From contig NZ_QUJB01000024.1 in the NCBI RefSeq assembly GCF_003480435.1, positions 1 to 39,322 of the forward strand: 39,322 bases of DNA. The letters run 5' to 3'. The notes below the pieces were generated by a model. The model saw only the letters and a program-made list of their open reading frames with translations, did no database searches and was not told where the DNA came from. Each line of letters opens with the position of its first letter. Position 1 is the stretch's first letter. Below are positions 1 through 6,970 of the stretch, piece after piece. The stretch comes from Clostridium sp. AM30-24 (lineage in GTDB: Bacteria > Bacillota > Clostridia > Lachnospirales > Lachnospiraceae). Both the position numbers and the translations under genes were made by a program.

Positions 1-273
1 CCGGTTATCGGACACTGCAGCCCGGAGGCGGCAGACGGCGGTCCGATCGCGCTCGTTGAGGAAGGCGATCTCATCGAGATCGATGTGATGGAGAGAAAGT
101 TAAACATCATCGGTATCAAGGGCGAGAGAAAGACTCCGGAGGAGATCGACGCGGTCCTTGCCGAGAGAAAGAAAAACTGGAAGCCGAGAGAGCTCCGCTA
201 CAAGAGCGGTGTGCTCCGCATGTTCAGCGAGCATGCGGCAAGCCCGATGAAAGGAGCTTATCTGGAATTTTGA
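1..273 (+). CDS. ilvD: dihydroxy-acid dehydratase, C-terminal end (partial)
   Basis: This is the last 90 codons of a gene that starts before the window. Reading frame 1 gives [19 protein letters not shown] followed by a stretch rich in E and D, which is the conserved C-terminal part of IlvD/Edd-family dehydratases (GHxSPEAxxGGPIALVxxGD). IlvD dehydrates 2,3-dihydroxy-acids to 2-oxo acids in valine, leucine and isoleucine synthesis and uses an Fe-S cluster. The cluster cysteines lie upstream and cannot be checked. The IlvD assignment over Edd (phosphogluconate dehydratase) is by overall resemblance. The stop is at 271-273, only three bases from the end of the convergent next gene, and no terminator is visible between them. 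Confidence 0.85.
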   Translation, partial: PVIGHCSPEAADGGPIALVEEGDLIEIDVMERKLNIIGIKGERKTPEEIDAVLAERKKNWKPRELRYKSGVLRMFSEHAASPMKGAYLEF

Positions 274-276
274 TCT

Positions 277-1068
277 TCAGCGGTCGTACGGATAGAGGAC
301 AGGCAGAATAGAGTGAAGGGTAAATCCTCCGATTGCCATTGCGGTGACATACAGCAGATTTCCCCAGAAGATACCAGCCGTACATGCGATTTCGTGGAAA
401 ACCGGCTGCGAGGACGGATGGAATGGGGATATGTAGAACATGTCAGCGTCAGCGGTGGGACCTGTTGCGATGTTGATCACACAGGCAATTACACAGCATA
501 GAAAAAAGAGCGGAAGAATATCCATATAATCCCGCCGTTCATGTCCGGCGATGCCTGTCCTACAGGATAAAAGTCCAAGGAAGAGCAGAATAAAATGCCA
601 GATAAATCCATGCAGTGTCATCGTCCAGTACGGATGCATGAGTCCTGGCGGCACAGCCAGGGCCATGATCCCGCCCAGCAGCCCGAAATCCTGAAGGAAG
701 GTGGCGGCGCGGCGAAGTGTTTTTTCGGAGTGAAGGAGTGGTGCAGCAAGACAGATGTACATGGGGACACTGCAGAGCTGGAACGGAAAATACCACCAGT
801 CGAAATGCCCTTGAAACTCGATGACATATAAAAATGCCTGCTTATAGAGTTCCATGAGTGCGAGAAGTACTCCACAGGAAAAGAGAATATGGCGGAAATA
901 CGGTTCAGGCGATGCCATGGACCGTATTTTTTTGCCGAAAACCCGTGCAAAAGAGACCGCAAATCCTGCCCCAAAGAGGGTCAGTAGAATATGGAAGGCA
1001 GAATAAGGCACCGGGGGTGTCATCGGCCATGCGGTCATGCGCAGGATGGACTGGAGAAAAATGTACAT
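277..1068 (-). CDS. YwaF-like integral membrane protein (TIGR02206 family)
   Basis: A 263-residue hydrophobic protein with about seven predicted membrane segments. It resembles the YwaF/TIGR02206 family of Firmicute membrane proteins, whose function is unknown. Visible landmarks are the aromatic stretch FDWWYFPFQLCSVPMYI in the first half and LMHPYWTMTLHGFIWH in the middle, both typical of that family. The frame is open far upstream to 1323, but I place the start at 1068 because an AGAAGG ribosome binding site lies about seven bases before that ATG and the family protein begins with the first hydrophobic helix there. The 85 codons upstream have no family resemblance. It converges on ilvD. No substrate or partner can be inferred. 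Confidence 0.75.
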   Translation of the reverse strand: MYIFLQSILRMTAWPMTPPVPYSAFHILLTLFGAGFAVSFARVFGKKIRSMASPEPYFRHILFSCGVLLALMELYKQAFLYVIEFQGHFDWWYFPFQLCSVPMYICLAAPLLHSEKTLRRAATFLQDFGLLGGIMALAVPPGLMHPYWTMTLHGFIWHFILLFLGLLSCRTGIAGHERRDYMDILPLFFLCCVIACVINIATGPTADADMFYISPFHPSSQPVFHEIACTAGIFWGNLLYVTAMAIGGFTLHSILPVLYPYDR

Positions 1069-1422
1069 ATAAGGACCTTCTTTCAAAAGGATCGTATCCT
1101 GAAAATATCTGTAATTTGTCCGTTTCTCTTTGAAAAACGGCTGCTTACACATGTTTGAGCGGGGATCAGGGTTAAAAATCCTCCTGCAGGCAGGCTTGTG
1201 TCGGGCTTCGGACCTTTTACCCCTGACATCACAAATATTAATGCGAAATGAGAGATCTGTCAAACAAGGATTCCGGACACGAAAGATAGTTATGTGCAGG
1301 AACCGGACAGAATCACACGCCAAGCCTCACGGACGTTCGCCTTGATTTTGGATTCTTTGATAGTCTGTCTGGAAATGTCCTATTTTATATGATAAGATAA
1401 AAGAAAACTGCGGGGAGTGCGT
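1069..1422. other. intergenic region between divergent genes
   Basis: This stretch separates the minus-strand YwaF-like gene from the plus-strand acyltransferase gene and should hold both promoters. I see no convincing -35/-10 pair for the minus strand. On the plus side there is only a weak candidate, TTGATA at 1357 with the AT-rich run TATTTTATATGAT at 1381-1393. No RNA gene, repeat or terminator was recognised. Confidence 0.4.
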
Positions 1423-2604
1423 ATGGTGACAGGCAGCGGAGAAAGACGGTTTCATGATCAGATATCATGGCTGATGTTTCTATTCAGCATATTTGTGATA
1501 TGGGTCCACTCTTATAATGTGGATCTGTTTTCCGGCGGGGCGCAGGATGGGGTATGGAGCCTTGCGGACCGGATCGAAAATTTCGTGTCGGTGGGACTGG
1601 GACAGATCGCCGTTCCGGGCTTTTTCCTGCTGTCATCCTACCTGTTTTTCCGGAATTTTTCCTGGGACAAGCTTTTAAGAAAATGGAAGAGCCGGGTATT
1701 CAGCGTCCTGATCCCTTATGTAGTCTGGAATCTCATCTACTATCTGGGTTATATGGCAGCATCCCGGTTTCTCGCCATACGATCCGTGGTCGGACGTGAC
1801 ATCATTCCATTTTCCGTGCAGGAGATCTGGCGGGCGGTCTCACAGTATGCGTATGCGCCAATCTTCTGGTATCTTTATCAGCTGATCTTCCTGATCATCG
1901 TGTCACCGCTGATCTACGCACTTGTTAAGAATCGGGCGATCGGTCTTTTCTGGATCGTGGGACTTGTGTTTGCGGTGCATCTCCACCTGGATATGCGCCA
2001 TCCGAATACGGACGCCCTGCTTTACTATTCGGTTGCCGCATACTTTGCGGTTCATCGCCGAGGGCTGGTGGAGAGAAGCATGGAGGAAGAGGCAGCCAGA
2101 TGGAAGGCAGATCATGGAACGAAAGAAAAGAAAGCTGCCCCAGAGGACAAAGATGGAAATGCAGCCAGTGTCATCCCGGCTCATGTGAGAAGGCGCTGTT
2201 TTGCAGAAGGTCTGGCGGGAGTCATGATCTCTGTATTCTGTTACAGGAGGATGATCGCACCCGAAGCGGCCGTCCTCTGGACCTGCTTTTACCGTATGGC
2301 TGTGCCGATGACCTGTTGGGCCTTTGCCTGTGGAGTGCGCCTTCCGAAGATCCGTCCATGGATGCGCCAGAGTATGTTCCTCTATGCGATTCACTTCATC
2401 GTCGTACGATTCGTAAACAAAGGAACAGCCGTCGTGACGAGAAGTCTTGCAGGCACGACAACAGCTGCCGGAATCTCCCTGGTCGTCTATTTCCTGCTTC
2501 CGGCAATCGCAGTTATTGCCTCTTACATTCTCGCAAAATTCCTCGTACGCGTCCTGCCGGGGGTGTGGAGAGTATTGTCCGGAGGGAGAAAACTGGAAGG
2601 ATAG
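1423..2604 (+). CDS. acyltransferase-3 family membrane protein
   Basis: A 393-residue polytopic membrane protein. The first helix reads MFLFSIFVIWVHSYNVDLF. The IWVHSYN portion matches the acyltransferase-3 signature (V-x-x-x-H-x-x-N), in which the histidine is the proposed catalytic residue. Family members (OafA, WecH, NolL relatives) move acetyl or succinyl groups onto cell-surface sugars or lipids. About ten hydrophobic segments follow, with one charged cytoplasmic loop near residues 220-255 rich in K, E and D. The GTG at 1417 is in frame, but GGGGAG at 1412-1417 is correctly placed only for the ATG at 1423. The acyl acceptor is unknown, and the neighbours give no clue. Confidence 0.8.
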   Translation: MVTGSGERRFHDQISWLMFLFSIFVIWVHSYNVDLFSGGAQDGVWSLADRIENFVSVGLGQIAVPGFFLLSSYLFFRNFSWDKLLRKWKSRVFSVLIPYVVWNLIYYLGYMAASRFLAIRSVVGRDIIPFSVQEIWRAVSQYAYAPIFWYLYQLIFLIIVSPLIYALVKNRAIGLFWIVGLVFAVHLHLDMRHPNTDALLYYSVAAYFAVHRRGLVERSMEEEAARWKADHGTKEKKAAPEDKDGNAASVIPAHVRRRCFAEGLAGVMISVFCYRRMIAPEAAVLWTCFYRMAVPMTCWAFACGVRLPKIRPWMRQSMFLYAIHFIVVRFVNKGTAVVTRSLAGTTTAAGISLVVYFLLPAIAVIASYILAKFLVRVLPGVWRVLSGGRKLEG

Positions 2605-2722
2605 GGGGAATAAGAACTGCAGAAAATCCGTTACTGTCTGCGTACCGCATGAACAGCAGCACGTAAAATTCAAACGATCTTTTTTGTAAAAAATGCTAAT
2701 AGTATTTCGATAAGAAATCCAC

Positions 2723-2728
2723 TATACT
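2723..2728 (+). promoter_or_regulatory. -10 element upstream of the repeat RNA
   Basis: TATACT lies about 30 bases before the tandem repeats, within a generally AT-rich stretch starting near 2690. No good -35 hexamer is found at 16-18 bases. A start near 2735 would give a short transcript of the repeats ending at the terminator at 2876-2897. Assignment rests on the -10 alone and on the locus layout. Confidence 0.45.
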
Positions 2729-2758
2729 ATCAGTGAAAGAGTTAATCTTTCCTTCGCA

Positions 2759-2862
2759 GATGAGACGAGTGACGGTTCTGACTCGTCGGTAAAATAAAAA
2801 GTGACCGAGCGATGAGACGAGTGACGGTTCCGACTCGTCGGTAAAATAAAAAGTGACCGAGC
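2759..2862 (+). repeat. two 52-bp direct tandem repeats
   Basis: Unit 1 is 2759-2810 and unit 2 is 2811-2862. They differ at one base, T at 2779 versus C at 2831, which is in the hairpin loop outside the proposed pseudoknot-pairing bases. No convincing partial third unit is seen on either side. The repeat length is close to the 35-50-base units of known type III antitoxin RNAs. Confidence 0.95.
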
Positions 2863-2875
2863 GAAGAATCTTTGA

Positions 2876-2897
2876 GGGAGGAGAAATCCTCCCTTTT
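2876..2897 (+). terminator. intrinsic terminator between antitoxin RNA and toxin gene
   Basis: GGGAGGA and TCCTCCC form a 7-bp stem with a GAAA loop, followed by TTTT. It lies between the tandem repeats and the toxin start at 2933. This is where type III loci place the leaky terminator that sets the RNA-to-toxin ratio. Confidence 0.85.
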
Positions 2898-2932
2898 CTA
2901 TACCAGTCTATTTTTCTTAGGGGATTCTTACC

Positions 2933-3841
2933 ATGAATACATCAATTGAATTTTATATAAAGAAATTAAGCAAAAAATTTTATCAGAGGTATCCATCTAA
3001 AATGTATGAGGAAATTCTAAGTAAAGAGGATAGACCATATTCATGTCTTCTTGTTAAACAACATGGATACTTGATATGTGTACCGTTTCGGACTGAAATA
3101 CGTCATAAATATGCGTATCATTTCCAAGCATCAGAAAGATCGAGAAAGCATCATTCGGGACTGGATTTTACAAAAGTGGTAATTGTCACCAATCAAGAAT
3201 TTATAAACGAGGATATCACTGTTGTTGATCAGGACGAATACAAAGAAGTTATATATAATATTGAAAAGATAGTAGATTCTGTGATAAAATTTGTTGATGA
3301 TTATGTCGAACATATAAAAGGAATAAAAAAGCTTCATGAAAGAGAATTTGAACGTCGATATCATTTTTCATCATTAAAATACTTTAAGAGAGAATTGGGA
3401 CTTAGTCAGAAAAAAGAACCGGAGGAAGAGGATATGCTGAGAGATAACGTAAAAAAATACTATCTGGAACAGGATTACAATTGTGCGGAGACGATCTTAA
3501 GATGTATTGACGAGGAATACGGGATCGGTCTTACGGAAGATGATTTCAAGCTGGTCAGTGCGTTTGGCGGCGGAATGGGATGCGGATCATCCTGCGGCGC
3601 ATTATGCGGTGCGATGGCAGCGCTGGGACGGCTGACGGTGAAGACCCGTGCCCATGCAACCGAAGGTTTTAAGGATACATGCGCGGATCTCGTGGAGGCA
3701 TTCCGCAATAAGCTTGGAAATACAGATTGCTCAGAGCTGGTGAAAGTCTATAAGAAGGACGATGTGCGCTGTTTGGAGACAGTCTGTCTGGCGGCGGACG
3801 TGTTTGAGGAGTTTTATAATACGCATGTTGCAAAAAAATAA
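2933..3841 (+). CDS. type III toxin (ToxN/CptN/TenpN-like) fused to C_GCAxxG_C_C redox protein
   Basis: A 302-residue composite. Residues 1 to about 160 resemble the ToxN/CptN/TenpN group of endoribonuclease toxins: a compact basic domain with RPYSCLLVKQHGYLICVPF, then RTEIRH, then GLDFTKVVIV, ending SSLKYFKRELGL. This part is strongly AT-rich and follows a repeat RNA and terminator, as in type III toxin-antitoxin loci. Residues 168-302 are a C_GCAxxG_C_C family protein, shown by YNCAETIL, then FGGGMGCGSSCGALCGA, then two later cysteines. That family is thought to be redox-active or metal-binding. A good ribosome binding site (GGAGG, 3421-3425) sits eight bases before an in-frame ATG at 3434, which would be the start of the C-terminal protein alone. 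The frame may therefore give a fusion, a separate redox protein, or both. The toxin subfamily is unassigned. The start at 2933 follows AGGGG with eight-base spacing. Confidence 0.7.
   Translation: MNTSIEFYIKKLSKKFYQRYPSKMYEEILSKEDRPYSCLLVKQHGYLICVPFRTEIRHKYAYHFQASERSRKHHSGLDFTKVVIVTNQEFINEDITVVDQDEYKEVIYNIEKIVDSVIKFVDDYVEHIKGIKKLHEREFERRYHFSSLKYFKRELGLSQKKEPEEEDMLRDNVKKYYLEQDYNCAETILRCIDEEYGIGLTEDDFKLVSAFGGGMGCGSSCGALCGAMAALGRLTVKTRAHATEGFKDTCADLVEAFRNKLGNTDCSELVKVYKKDDVRCLETVCLAADVFEEFYNTHVAKK
3421..3436 (+). promoter_or_regulatory. internal ribosome binding site and start for the C_GCAxxG_C_C protein
   Basis: GGAGG at 3421-3425 is eight bases upstream of ATG at 3434, in the same frame as the toxin part (codon 168). 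The spacing is optimal. It supports separate translation of a 135-residue C_GCAxxG_C_C protein and suggests that this gene was independent before the toxin module lost its stop codon. Confidence 0.6.
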
Positions 3842-3909
3842 AATTGAGAAAATCAAAGGAATGTGAACGGCGGAATAGAATCGATAAACTGTGAGAGTAG
3901 ACCAGAGAC

Positions 3910-3938
3910 TTGCAACTCCAAAAGCCATGTAGTATAAT
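3910..3938 (+). promoter_or_regulatory. promoter of the LysR gene
   Basis: TTGCAA, a 17-base spacer, and TATAAT. The inverted repeat at 3947-3960 begins eight bases after the -10, at the expected transcription start. Confidence 0.75.
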
Positions 3939-3946
3939 ACATGCAG

Positions 3947-3960
3947 TTAGCAAAAGCTAA
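3947..3960 (+). promoter_or_regulatory. operator TTAGC-N4-GCTAA at the lysR promoter
   Basis: TTAGCAAAAGCTAA is a perfect 5-bp inverted repeat with a 4-base centre, extending to GTTAGC/GCTAAC. The same architecture occurs at 5082-5095 in the promoter of the transport operon. It can be read as a LysR T-N11-A box, but its position over the transcription start fits a repressor, such as a metal-responsive DtxR-type protein or LysR autorepression. Confidence 0.65.
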
Positions 3961-4011
3961 CCACATAGCTTAAACATTTATAGTTCTAATCAATCAATAC
4001 ATGGTGAAAAA

Positions 4012-4905
4012 ATGACATTACAACAACTGAAATACTACTGCATGGTCTGCGAATGCCACAGCATTACGCAGGCCGCAAAAAAATCTTTCGTGACGCAGCC
4101 CGCGGTCACGGCTGCGATCCGTGAACTGGAGAAGGAATATGCGGTCCGCCTGGTGGATAAGGAAGGAAAAAGTATCCGACTCACGAAGGCGGGGGAAGGA
4201 TTTTACCAATATGCGTCCCAGATGCTGGATCACGCGAAGGAATTCGATGACCAAGTACATAGTATGGTAAAACTTACGAGAAATCTGCGGATCGGACTGA
4301 CAAAATCTGCGGGTTCTGCCGTCTACATGGAGTATTTTTCAAATGAGGACGAAAAATATCAGAATGTGGAGATAAAAGTGACCGTGGATTCTACATCAGA
4401 ACTGATCGAGAAACTGCGGGACAAGAAGCTGGATGCCGTTCTGGTCCTGAATCACGGTGGAGATCCAATGGAAAATGATTTGGAATGGGCGGAACTTAAG
4501 ACTACAGAAATGCTGTACTGTGTCTCGAAAAACCATGCGCTGGCACACGAAGAGCGGATCACAGTACCGATGATTGCGAAAGAGAAGATGGTATCCACAA
4601 AACACGATCATCACAAGACAGAGGCATTACGGCAGCTGTTCTTACAGGCAGGTTATGAGGAGGGGCCGCAGGTCTTATGGAGATACGATCAGCAGAGCAC
4701 GGCGCTTCAGATGATCGCCGCAAATATGGCGACAGGGTACTTTCCGGCGGAGGCAATCCGTCAGAATGATGGAATCGTTGGAAAACAGCTGGAAGGCGAT
4801 AAGCCTGTTCCAATCTGCATTGCCTGGACAAAAGACAGCTGGAAGCAGGAAGAAGTGCAGCAGTTTATAAAAGAGATCATGAAATTTTACGGGGCGGTCC
4901 GATAG
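4012..4905 (+). CDS. LysR-family transcriptional regulator
   Basis: A 297-residue protein. The N-terminal winged helix-turn-helix spans residues 1-60 (LQQLKYYCMVCECHSITQAA, then FVTQPAVTAAIRELE), the classic LysR form. The rest is an effector-binding domain of normal length. It is transcribed toward, and separated by a terminator from, the FecCD-type transport operon, and both promoters share an inverted repeat, so it probably controls that operon and itself. The effector is unknown; an iron, other metal or metallophore signal would fit the neighbours. A weak GGTGA ribosome binding site precedes the ATG. Confidence 0.9.
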   Translation: MTLQQLKYYCMVCECHSITQAAKKSFVTQPAVTAAIRELEKEYAVRLVDKEGKSIRLTKAGEGFYQYASQMLDHAKEFDDQVHSMVKLTRNLRIGLTKSAGSAVYMEYFSNEDEKYQNVEIKVTVDSTSELIEKLRDKKLDAVLVLNHGGDPMENDLEWAELKTTEMLYCVSKNHALAHEERITVPMIAKEKMVSTKHDHHKTEALRQLFLQAGYEEGPQVLWRYDQQSTALQMIAANMATGYFPAEAIRQNDGIVGKQLEGDKPVPICIAWTKDSWKQEEVQQFIKEIMKFYGAVR

Positions 4906-4920
4906 CGGGCCGTCTTTTTT
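4895..4920 (+). terminator. intrinsic terminator of lysR
   Basis: CGGTCCG and CGGGCCG pair (one G-U) around ATAG and are followed by TCTTTTTT. The stem includes the lysR stop codon region. It separates lysR from the transport operon. Confidence 0.85.
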
Positions 4921-5039
4921 GATGCGCACTCGCACAAAGATGTAGATTGTCGCAAGCGACCACGCTCGGCGTGAGAATGTGTCGGGGCTCATTTTTAATT
5001 TATCATAGCTTTTATTTATAAATGAACAATTTAATTTAT

Positions 5040-5068
5040 TTTACAAAATTCAGAAAATGATGTATAGT
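5040..5068 (+). promoter_or_regulatory. promoter of the ABC-importer operon
   Basis: TTTACA, a 17-base spacer, and TATAGT. The shared inverted repeat at 5082-5095 lies just downstream, near the expected start of transcription. Confidence 0.7.
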
Positions 5069-5081
5069 TAGTCACATCTAA

Positions 5082-5095
5082 TTAGCTATAGCTAA
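5082..5095 (+). promoter_or_regulatory. operator TTAGC-N4-GCTAA at the importer promoter
   Basis: TTAGCTATAGCTAA has the same arms and spacing as the site at 3947-3960, and both lie 8-14 bases after a -10 hexamer. The shared position points to one regulator acting on both promoters. Confidence 0.65.
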
Positions 5096-5123
5096 CCAAT
5101 GAGCCATGTGTAAGGAGACAACA

Positions 5124-6149
5124 ATGGATCGAGGAATTCTGGAAAATAAAAAAAGACCGGCGATGTTCATCATGATCATCGCTCTGATCGCCCTGTTTCT
5201 GGTGCTGATCTGTGTAGGACGCTATCCGATCAGTCCGTTTCGGGCATTCGAAATTATAGGGAGATCGTTCGTCGGAAAGACCGATGGAATGGATGTATAC
5301 GAGTCAAGCGTGATACTGAGTATCCGTCTTCCGAGAATCCTTATGGGAATTCTGGTGGGAGCCGGGCTTTCTGTTTCCGGCGCGATTTATCAGGCCGTTT
5401 TCGGAAATCCGCTCGTAAGCCCGGATATTCTCGGAGTTTCTTCGGGAGCTGGATTTGGCGCGGCATTAGCGATCCTGTTATCGTGCGGCATGGCTGCCAC
5501 ACAGGTGACCGCGCTCGGCTGCGGCCTTCTGGCAGTGGTGGTCGTTCTGAACCTGTCACGCATCAAGAGGCGCAGCGAACTGTTCGTGCTGGTGCTGTCG
5601 GGCGTTATTGTGAAGTCCATGTTTGATGCGCTGGTTTCTTTTATCAAGTACATCGCGGATCCGGAGGACAAGCTTCCGACGATCACTATGTGGCTGATGG
5701 GAAGTCTGGCAAATGTCTCATACAGGGATGTCCTGCTCTGCGCAGCAATTGAGATTCCGTGTCTGGCAGTGGCCATGATCCTTCGCTGGAAGATGAACCT
5801 GCTTTCACTGGAACAGGAGGAAGCCAGATCTTTAGGAATCAACGTCAAAAAGCTTCGTCTCGCCGTGATCCTGATCGCGACGATCATGACTGCGGTCACC
5901 GTGTCCGTCTGCGGCATCATCGGATGGATCGGGCTGGTGATTCCCCATATTGCGCGACTTCTGATCGGAAATGACCACCGGACACTGATTCCGGCAAGTG
6001 CTCTTATGGGTTCGATCTACCTGCTGTTGATCGATACGGCAGCCAGGGCGGCAACAGCGGGAGAGGTTCCGCTATCCATTCTGACAGCGATGGTCGGCGC
6101 TCCGTTTTTTGCCGTGATCCTCAGAAAAACGTCAGGAGGCAGGGAATGA
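5124..6149 (+). CDS. FecCD-family ABC transporter permease
   Basis: A 341-residue membrane protein with about nine or ten helices. It shows the FecCD/BtuC family landmarks: RLPRILMGILVGAGLSVSGA, FGNPLVSPDILGVSSGAGFG and, near the C-terminus, GWIGLVIPHIARLLIGNDHR. These permeases import iron-siderophore complexes, haem, cobalamin or related metal chelates with a lipoprotein receptor and a FecE-type ATPase, both encoded in this operon. AAGGAG at 5112-5117 supports the ATG at 5124 over the in-frame ATG at 5106. It overlaps the ATPase gene by four bases (ATGA), indicating translational coupling. The transported substrate cannot be read from the sequence. Confidence 0.9.
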   Translation: MDRGILENKKRPAMFIMIIALIALFLVLICVGRYPISPFRAFEIIGRSFVGKTDGMDVYESSVILSIRLPRILMGILVGAGLSVSGAIYQAVFGNPLVSPDILGVSSGAGFGAALAILLSCGMAATQVTALGCGLLAVVVVLNLSRIKRRSELFVLVLSGVIVKSMFDALVSFIKYIADPEDKLPTITMWLMGSLANVSYRDVLLCAAIEIPCLAVAMILRWKMNLLSLEQEEARSLGINVKKLRLAVILIATIMTAVTVSVCGIIGWIGLVIPHIARLLIGNDHRTLIPASALMGSIYLLLIDTAARAATAGEVPLSILTAMVGAPFFAVILRKTSGGRE

Positions 6150-6970
6150 TACTGGAAGTAAAAAATGGCAGTTTTTCTTATGGACAAAGGGAAATCTTGA
6201 GGAATATCTCATTCTGCCTGGAGGAGCAGAAGATCATGACGATCTTAGGTCCGAACGGTGTGGGAAAAACGACTCTTCTAAAATGCATCATGGGTTTTCT
6301 GCCATGGAACAGGGGAGAGGCGCGGATCCTTGAGAAGAATTTAAACGCATATTCCGATAAAGAACTCTGGAAACAGATCAGCTATGTGCCGCAGGCAAAA
6401 CGGAGCGCATTCTCCTATGGAGTTCTGGAAATGGTCGTCATGGGGCTCGACAAAGAGAACAGTTTCTTCTATACCCCGAAAAAAGATCATTTTGACCGGG
6501 CTAATGAGATGCTAAAGGAACTGGGTGTCGGAAAACTTGCTGGGAGGTACTGCAACGAACTGTCCGGCGGCGAGCTGCAGATGGTAATGCTTGCGCGGGC
6601 ATTGGTCTCAGGACCGAAACTTCTGATCTTAGATGAGCCGGAGTCAAATCTGGACATGAAGAACCAGCTGCGGGTTTTGGACGCGATCTCGTATATCAAT
6701 CAGGAAAAGAATACGGCCTGCATCATCAACACACATTTCCCGGCCCATGCGCTGCAGCTGTCAGATAAGACATTGCTGCTGGGACAAAATTATCGGCAGA
6801 AGTTTGGAGACACGGCGGAGATCATTACCGAAAACAATGTGGAAGAATTTTTCCAGACGCATGCCAGAATTCTGGATTTTTCAGCGGAAGGAAGAACCTA
6901 CCGAACGATCGCACCTTACCGGATCACTGACAATGACCGGGAAGATGAGGAAGAGAGGAGAGAAAAATGA
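6146..6970 (+). CDS. FecE-type ABC transporter ATP-binding protein
   Basis: A 274-residue nucleotide-binding subunit. Walker A is GPNGVGKT at about residues 35-42. The signature is LSGGELQMVMLARAL near residue 138. Walker B is LLILDEP followed by the D-loop SNLD, and the switch histidine is in INTHFP. It powers the FecCD permease upstream. The C-terminal tail after residue 240 is acidic and charged, and longer than the minimal domain. The stop overlaps the next gene's ATG by four bases. Confidence 0.9.
   Translation: MILEVKNGSFSYGQREILRNISFCLEEQKIMTILGPNGVGKTTLLKCIMGFLPWNRGEARILEKNLNAYSDKELWKQISYVPQAKRSAFSYGVLEMVVMGLDKENSFFYTPKKDHFDRANEMLKELGVGKLAGRYCNELSGGELQMVMLARALVSGPKLLILDEPESNLDMKNQLRVLDAISYINQEKNTACIINTHFPAHALQLSDKTLLLGQNYRQKFGDTAEIITENNVEEFFQTHARILDFSAEGRTYRTIAPYRITDNDREDEEERREK

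Larger units (their letters stand above)
2735..2897 (+). ncRNA. candidate type III antitoxin RNA (ToxI/CptI/TenpI-like)
   Basis: A short transcript of about 160 bases is inferred between the -10 element at 2723 and the intrinsic terminator at 2876-2897, directly before a ToxN/CptN/TenpN-like toxin gene. It holds two 52-base tandem repeats. Each repeat can form a 7-bp stem, GACGAGT with ACTCGTC. The 10-base loop contains CGGTT, which pairs with GACCG downstream (four Watson-Crick pairs plus one G-U), giving an H-type pseudoknot. A single-stranded AAAATAAAAA run lies between the stem and the pseudoknot strand. Known type III antitoxins are repeat RNAs that fold as pseudoknots and are cut in A-rich sequence by the toxin. 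The boundaries of the RNA are inferred. A simple hairpin of TCGGT with ACCGA around the A-rich run is an alternative fold. Confidence 0.65.

Noticed and set aside
1069..1323. N-terminal extension of the YwaF-like frame
   Set aside because: Codons upstream of 1068 show no family resemblance, and a ribosome binding site supports the start at 1068.
2759..2862. The tandem repeats as a CRISPR array
   Set aside because: The two units abut directly with no spacers, and no cas genes are nearby.
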